From NCBI GenBank assembly GCA_002862265.1, contig PKCQ01000186.1:1-11162 (forward strand): DNA of 11,162 nt, read 5' to 3'. The notes beneath the pieces were generated by a model. It was not told where the DNA came from, made no database searches, and was given only the letters and a program-made list of their open reading frames with translations. The stretch comes from Planctomycetaceae bacterium. GTDB taxonomy: Bacteria > Planctomycetota > Planctomycetia > Pirellulales > Pirellulaceae. The stretch's first letter is position 1, and every line of letters starts with the position of its first letter. A program made the translations under genes and the position numbers. Positions 7,251-11,162 of this stretch are shown here, piece after piece.

Positions 7251-9048
7251 TTATTGATTGTTCTCGTCTAAAACTTCCTTCTGATTATAAACTTGACGTA
7301 ATACCCGCAACCCATAGTTGGCGCGAGCTCTAAACCAAGCTGTCCCAGCTAAGTTCTTTTGCGCAAGCCAATCGTAGTCGCTGGCCATGACTCGAAAGAA
7401 ACTACTCGAGCTGCCTTTGTCGGAACTCCAGGACTTCTTGGAGATCGCAAACCCGTACTTGTTCATGGACTTGCCATCCGGTGAAGGACAAAAGATCGTT
7501 CCACGCGTGTCCTTGGCTTCGCGAATCCTTCCGACCACCATCACTCGCCCATCTAATCGATGGGCCGTGTTTCGGCTCAAGTACACTTCGCCGCCACCCT
7601 GCAATTTGACTTGAACCCAAATCCAATCTCCGTCGCCTTGTGCGCGATTAAACATCTTTTGAATGTTACGGCGAACAGCGTCGCCATCTACATTTTCGAA
7701 CTTGATATCTCGCAAGAATCCCGAGAAGTACACATACCTGTTCGGCGGAAGAATCGATGGGTCAAACTCAATCCCATTGTTCTTCAGCTGATTGGTATTA
7801 AACAGAATCGGCTTCGCGTTTCCCAAATCCTTCGCCCTATTCTCCGCGAAGAAGGAGCCTTCGGCCTTTGTTTCCGCGGATACAGATCTTTCCGTTACTG
7901 CCCGGTGCTATTTGACTTTGTGGTCTGCGAAGAAGCTTCCTCATCTGGCCACATAGCGAACGTAGCCAGCACACAGGAGACAACGCCGAGAATAGCTGTC
8001 ATGATTGACGCCCTGTTGAAAGGATGGGAGGTCTGAGCACGAATGGGAACGGTAGATTGATCTTGAATGAAGTCGAGTGAATCTCGGAGCTCTGTAACGG
8101 ACTGGAAGCGATAGTTTGGCGACTTCGCAAACATCTTCTGCAACACCGATGCAAGCTCTGAATTATTGGACAAGGCATTGCACTCCGGAGGTAAGGCTTG
8201 CATGTGCTTTTAAGCAACTCTTCACTTGTCCCGAAAAAGAGAGGTCTGCCCATCAATAGAAAATACAGCGTAGCACCCAGAGAGTCGATATCTGCGCGAC
8301 AATCGATGCTCGACGTGCCCATCGCCTGCTCCGGCGATATGTATTCTGGTGTGCCCACACTGCGACCAGTTTGCGTCAAACCAGAGTTTGGGCTGACTGT
8401 AACCGTACAGCCTCGATCATCGCCCAACGACGCGATACCGAAGTCTAAGATTGTCACGTGTAGTTGTCTCTGATCGCCTCGGGAAACCATCAGCTTGTGC
8501 GGCTTGATATCCCGATGCACCATGCCTTGGCGATGAGCGACTTCGAGGCCAAGGCACACTTGTCGCAAGCATTCCAAGGCATCCTTGATCAACAGCGGGC
8601 CCTGCTGCTTGACTTCACGTTGAAAACGCAGCACCGCTTCTCCCTGCTGCAGTCGCTTCCGCCATCGTGGGGCATTCAAGAATTTGATGGCAACTTCACG
8701 GTCCATCAGTCGGTGGCGAGCACGAAACACATTGCCCAGGCCACCGCGTCCGATCAACTCCAACAATTCATAGCGAGGATGATCGCTCAGAAGCTCAAGC
8801 TCCTTGATTCCGCCGCTCGGTGCCGAAATAGCCCGCGAAGCCGTCGTCCTGCAGTCAACCGGGACTTCTTGCTGCTTCAACAGGTCCAGCAGCGTATCCT
8901 CGCTCTGTAACTCGAGCAGTTTATGCGTGCAGGCGTCACATTCCAACAGATGGTCCGTGACCTCACTTGCTACGGGTTCTTTCAAGCTACCTGTGCTGAA
9001 AGCTGTCAGCACTGCTTTTGGAGGATGCTGGTGGGTGGCAACGGACAT
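7251..9048 (-). pseudogene. Receptor-type Ser/Thr protein kinase with zinc-finger-like N-terminus, disrupted
   Basis: The ATG at 9048 begins an anti-sigma-like zinc module (H33, C37, C40 in HLLECDAC). A Hanks-type kinase domain follows from about residue 93: glycine loop LIGRGGLGNVF, VAIK (K122), alpha-C Glu E145, HRD (178-180), DFG (202-204) and GTPEYISPEQ. Damage is extensive. After RFQREVK (residue 147, near 8608) the sequence jumps to QQGPLLIKDA, losing roughly 40 residues of beta-4, beta-5 and the hinge. The catalytic-loop Asn is Lys (K185), and DIYSLG reads DIDSLG. A one-base shift occurs at the four-base run 8208-8211; a fifth base would restore LLKKHMQALPPE. The next frame carries the end of the kinase domain and one membrane helix (7946-8005), then hits a stop at 7895-7897. 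A further one-base shift near 7901-7903 joins it to a C-terminal domain of about 200 residues (7251-7907) that I do not recognise. No good start precedes that domain, which supports its belonging to this gene. It would be non-functional as a kinase as read. Confidence 0.75.
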
Positions 9049-9270
9049 TGGAAGGCGCGTTTTTCAGCTCATTTGGCAGAAGGCTTTAATAATAGATGCT
9101 GTTAAAGTCCACTTTTCGATGACTTCTTACAGCAGAAATGAGAATTTTGCCCAATTAATTACAACCGCAGAAGCTTGAACGAAGGGGCAAATCGCAACCC
9201 CAACCCAAGGTGGCAAAAGATCTTTCGTCGCTTCCCTCACGCTGCGGGCTGTAAACCATTTGCGAAACCC

Positions 9271-9299
9271 AAGCCTAAAGAAAACTAAGCCTAAAGAAA
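9271..9299. repeat. Short tandem duplication at the 3' end of the oxidase gene
   Basis: The 13-mer AAGCCTAAAGAAA occurs at 9271-9283 and again at 9287-9299 (period 16). The second copy covers the TAG stop of the oxidase frame (9291-9293), so the duplication sits on the end of the gene. It looks like a replication-slippage product. Confidence 0.7.
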
Positions 9300-10463
9300 C
9301 CGGTTAACGGTGAGAAATGCGACGTCTTGCTTGGTTCTACCGTGAAGCAATAAGTCGGCGAGCACTTCTCCCAGCACCGAAGCAAACTTGAATCCATGCC
9401 CCGAGAGGCCCGCCGCAAAGTGAACCTGCGGAAACTCGGGATGTTGGTCGACTATAAAATGCTCGTCGGGCGACATGGTGTACATTCACACCTGATGTTT
9501 CAACGCCTCCACCTGCTCGAGTCCCAAATACTCGTCTAAAAACTTTTCGACCCGAGCTTGCTCGGCGCTGTCAACAGATCTTGAAAGTCGATCCGGTGAC
9601 TCGATGTCCTCTCCGTAACTGTGCTCCGCAACTTTTATCATTCCCCGCGTTTCCTCAGTGAGACTCGGGAAGCCGTAATAATAACCGGTTGGTGTTTCGT
9701 AGAAGAAAACTGGCGATCCATGCTCGGCTACGTAAGCATCCTGGGGGACAGAATACCAGTGCAAGTGCTTGCGTTTTACTTGCATTTTGACATCCATATC
9801 ATTAAGTAGCCGTGAAGCCCAAGCACCAGCTGCGATAACCAATCGCTCACCACAAAAATCGCCATTGTCCGTCTGAACCTGGACTCTACCCTCTTGGGTT
9901 GTCCACGAGAGGACCGTCGTCTCGGCCGCAATGTGAGCGCCAATGCCTTCAGCCGCTTCGCAGTAGGCCGCCACGCAATCTTCTACTAGAAGGAAGCCCC
10001 CGTCAGGCTTGTAAAGACATTTGCAATCCTCGGGCAAAACAAACCCAGGAAATCGCTCGTGAAATCTGGTTGCGGATATCTCTTCGAGCGAGAGCGCGTG
10101 ACGCTGGCAAGCTGATTCGAGGCCTGAGATAAGTGGTCCACCCTGCGGACCGACCTCCATCAGTCCTTGCTCGAACAACAACTTTTTTCCGGAGCGTTCC
10201 TCCAGCTTCCGCCAGTTTTCGTAACCACGTTGAATCAGTGGAACGTAACTCGGATGCTCAAAGTAAGCTTTTCGAATCGCACGCGTTTCACCATGAGAGC
10301 TTCCTTGATCATGACCGAGTTGAAACTGCTCGATCCCAAGTACGTCTGCTCCAGATACCGCAAAATGGTAGAGCGTCGAACTACCTATGCCCCCAAGGCC
10401 CAGCACAATCGCATCGTAGAACACGCTCACGGAAGTGACATCATTCGTCTTCGCCTGATCCAT
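9291..10463 (-). pseudogene. Monomeric sarcosine oxidase / N-methyltryptophan oxidase-like flavoenzyme with in-frame TGA at the FAD-linking cysteine
   Basis: These enzymes oxidise N-methyl amino acids with FAD and release H2O2. Features seen: Rossmann motif AIVLGLGGIGSS (residues 18-29), GSSHGETRAIRKAY (54-67), GFLLVEDCVAAYCEA (156-170), AAGAWASRLL (211-220), K277, the position of the oxygen-activating Lys265 of Bacillus sarcosine oxidase, and MSPDEHFIVDQHP plus GLSGHGFKFASVLGE near the end. The frame is broken only by TGA at 9486-9488 (codon 326). In Bacillus sarcosine oxidase (family knowledge) the aligned residue is Cys315, which carries the covalent 8-alpha-cysteinyl FAD. Reading through gives 389 residues, the family's normal length. 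ATG 10463 overlaps the upstream gene by 23 bases. A GTG at 10430 would match family numbering better, as the offset to reference positions is 11-12 residues. Nonsense mutation is the simplest reading; selenocysteine is an alternative. Confidence 0.8.
9459..9488 (-). other. In-frame TGA with a small downstream hairpin (selenocysteine candidate, weak)
   Basis: The TGA codon is 9486-9488 on the minus strand. Starting 10 bases after it, ATGTCG and CGAGCAT pair around the 5-base loop CCCGA, with one bulged G (9459-9476). The position is near where a bacterial SECIS hairpin would lie. However the stem is short and the loop does not begin with G, unlike the usual bacterial SECIS pattern. The stem bases also encode the conserved MSPDEH motif, so the pairing may be chance. 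Confidence 0.25.
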
Positions 10464-11160
10464 CCGTTGTAGACGTCACATGCTTGGAAACGAACTCCTT
10501 AATCAAAGCCCGCGGAATTGCATAACTCCGAACACGACTGTTTCGGGCGATATTCAGTCCGATGAAGTTGCCTTCCAGATCAAAAATCGGACCTCCACAC
10601 TTCTCCGGACGCAAATCAGCGTCATGCGAAATCACGCTTGAGAATCCATCACGTCTAAAGCTCTTCTTCATCACATCTGCTGCGTGCCGCGATGGAGGTG
10701 CGCTTCCCAGTGTGATCGTCTTCTCTAGCTCCTCTTCCCCCCGAAGGATGGTCGCGACAACAGTCATGTTGGCTTCCACCTTCTTCCGAAGGAAGTTCAC
10801 CAATGATAGATGGGTCGTAATTTCGGTATCGTTCATCTTTTTGATGATGTCACCAACCTTCAGTCCAGCCCGCTTAGCCGCTCCTTGATCAACGCTTTCC
10901 AAATAAGCGCCTTGATTCTTCTCATGAGTTCTCGGCCTAACACCAAGATAGCCGTAACTCCGTTGTTTCTCGGACTTAAAGACCACGGTACTCCATACGC
11001 TGACGATGCCCGAACCAACTGGATCGGGAGTCAGAAGGAAACGCCCAACCAGTGGTCCGTCCCACAAATCCTTGGCTAACTCAATACCCACCGTGTTCTC
11101 TTTCGGCATTCGCAGCAGCACCAGGTCATTCGCAGTGTCGCGCTCCACCACTTCCAAGGC
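10441..11160 (-). CDS. Trypsin-like protease-fold protein with inserted PDZ domain and Cys in place of catalytic Ser (5' end outside window)
   Basis: The frame runs off the right edge of the window; 239 residues are visible, and the TTG at 11157 is not a credible start. Counting from that codon, residues 7-16 (DTANDLVLLR) match the HtrA-type strand carrying the catalytic Asp (D11), and GSGIVSVW (48-55) matches the later VTxGIVS strand. A PDZ domain follows (about 68-151: YLGVR, then AAKRAGLKVGDIIKKMNDTEI). The protease fold then resumes: FSSVISHDADLRPEKCGGPIFD (172-193, in the place of the usual IQTDA and GNSGGPL block) and GNFIGLNIARNSRVRSYAIP. The expected serine is Cys187 (codon 10597-10599). 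Ordinary HtrA/Deg proteins keep PDZ after the protease domain. I recall similar CGGP proteins in planctomycetes, probably exported. It could be a cysteine-type protease or an inactive peptide-binding protein. The gene looks intact; its stop overlaps the start of the oxidase by 23 bases. Confidence 0.78.
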   Translation of the reverse strand, partial: ALEVVERDTANDLVLLRMPKENTVGIELAKDLWDGPLVGRFLLTPDPVGSGIVSVWSTVVFKSEKQRSYGYLGVRPRTHEKNQGAYLESVDQGAAKRAGLKVGDIIKKMNDTEITTHLSLVNFLRKKVEANMTVVATILRGEEELEKTITLGSAPPSRHAADVMKKSFRRDGFSSVISHDADLRPEKCGGPIFDLEGNFIGLNIARNSRVRSYAIPRALIKEFVSKHVTSTTDGSGEDE

Positions 11161-11162
11161 AA

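Noticed and set aside
7251..7826. Kinase tail as an independent gene starting at TTG 7826
   Set aside because: There is no ribosome site or signal peptide, the frame continues open upstream to 7908 with linker-like sequence, and a one-base change links it to the kinase.
7560..8036. Plus-strand open frame of 158 codons opposite the kinase tail
   Set aside because: The minus strand here carries the kinase membrane helix and tail with protein-like sequence; the plus frame has no recognisable content.
8204..8216. Programmed frameshifting at the four-base A run in the kinase
   Set aside because: The zero-frame codons CTT AAA AGC do not form a standard slippery heptamer, and re-pairing after a -1 slip would be poor. 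The other lesions in the gene make a simple one-base loss more likely.
9459..9476. A good bacterial SECIS element after the TGA
   Set aside because: The stem is short with a bulge, the loop lacks an early G, and the bases encode a conserved motif. It is kept only as a weak candidate.
3290..10463. Stop-codon reassignment (alternative genetic code) explaining the broken genes
   Set aside because: All three stop codons (TAG, TAA, TGA) interrupt genes, and frameshifts and a deletion are present as well. The intact genes end at normal stops.

Overview
The window looks like a chromosomal segment of a planctomycete, probably of the Pirellula/Rhodopirellula/Blastopirellula type. The evidence is a set of protein styles typical of that phylum: an SHD1-domain protein with a characteristic C-terminal block, a Ser/Thr kinase headed by a zinc-finger-like anti-sigma module, a sialate O-acetylesterase-like hydrolase, and a protease-like protein with an inserted PDZ domain. 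Shine-Dalgarno sites are mostly weak or absent and base composition looks moderate by eye. No tRNA, rRNA, CRISPR array, insertion sequence or phage gene was seen. This identification is inference from protein style, not from a search.

Layout. Positions 3-599 (+) hold the 3' part of an SHD1-domain protein. It converges on 743-1840 (-), a membrane protein with a pore-less voltage-sensor-like module and a C-terminal coiled coil; a strong hairpin lies between the two. A divergent intergenic region with two hairpins leads into ribD (2055-3188, +), an apparently intact bifunctional riboflavin-biosynthesis deaminase/reductase.

From 3290 to 10463 everything is on the minus strand and every gene is damaged. 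The esterase (3290-4345) has two frameshifts and an in-frame TAG. A roughly 720-base stretch without a recognisable gene follows. A large hypothetical protein (5064-7250) has an in-frame TAA and probably lacks its 5' end. A receptor-type Ser/Thr kinase (7251-9048) has an internal in-frame deletion, two single-base frameshifts and a catalytic-loop Asn-to-Lys change. A monomeric sarcosine oxidase/N-methyltryptophan oxidase-like flavoenzyme (9291-10463) is complete except for one in-frame TGA, which falls exactly where this family carries the cysteine that binds FAD covalently. The window ends in an intact-looking 3' part of a protease-like protein (10441-11160, -) that has a PDZ domain inserted inside the protease fold and Cys in place of the catalytic Ser.

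The main reading is a block of recently decaying genes between intact neighbours. The lesions use all three stop codons and several sit at short homopolymers, so draft-sequence error has to be excluded. The TGA at the flavin-linking cysteine is the one lesion with an interesting alternative explanation (selenocysteine), although the downstream RNA does not match the bacterial SECIS pattern well. No pathway visibly ties the genes together; apart from the short protease/oxidase overlap they do not look like one functional operon.
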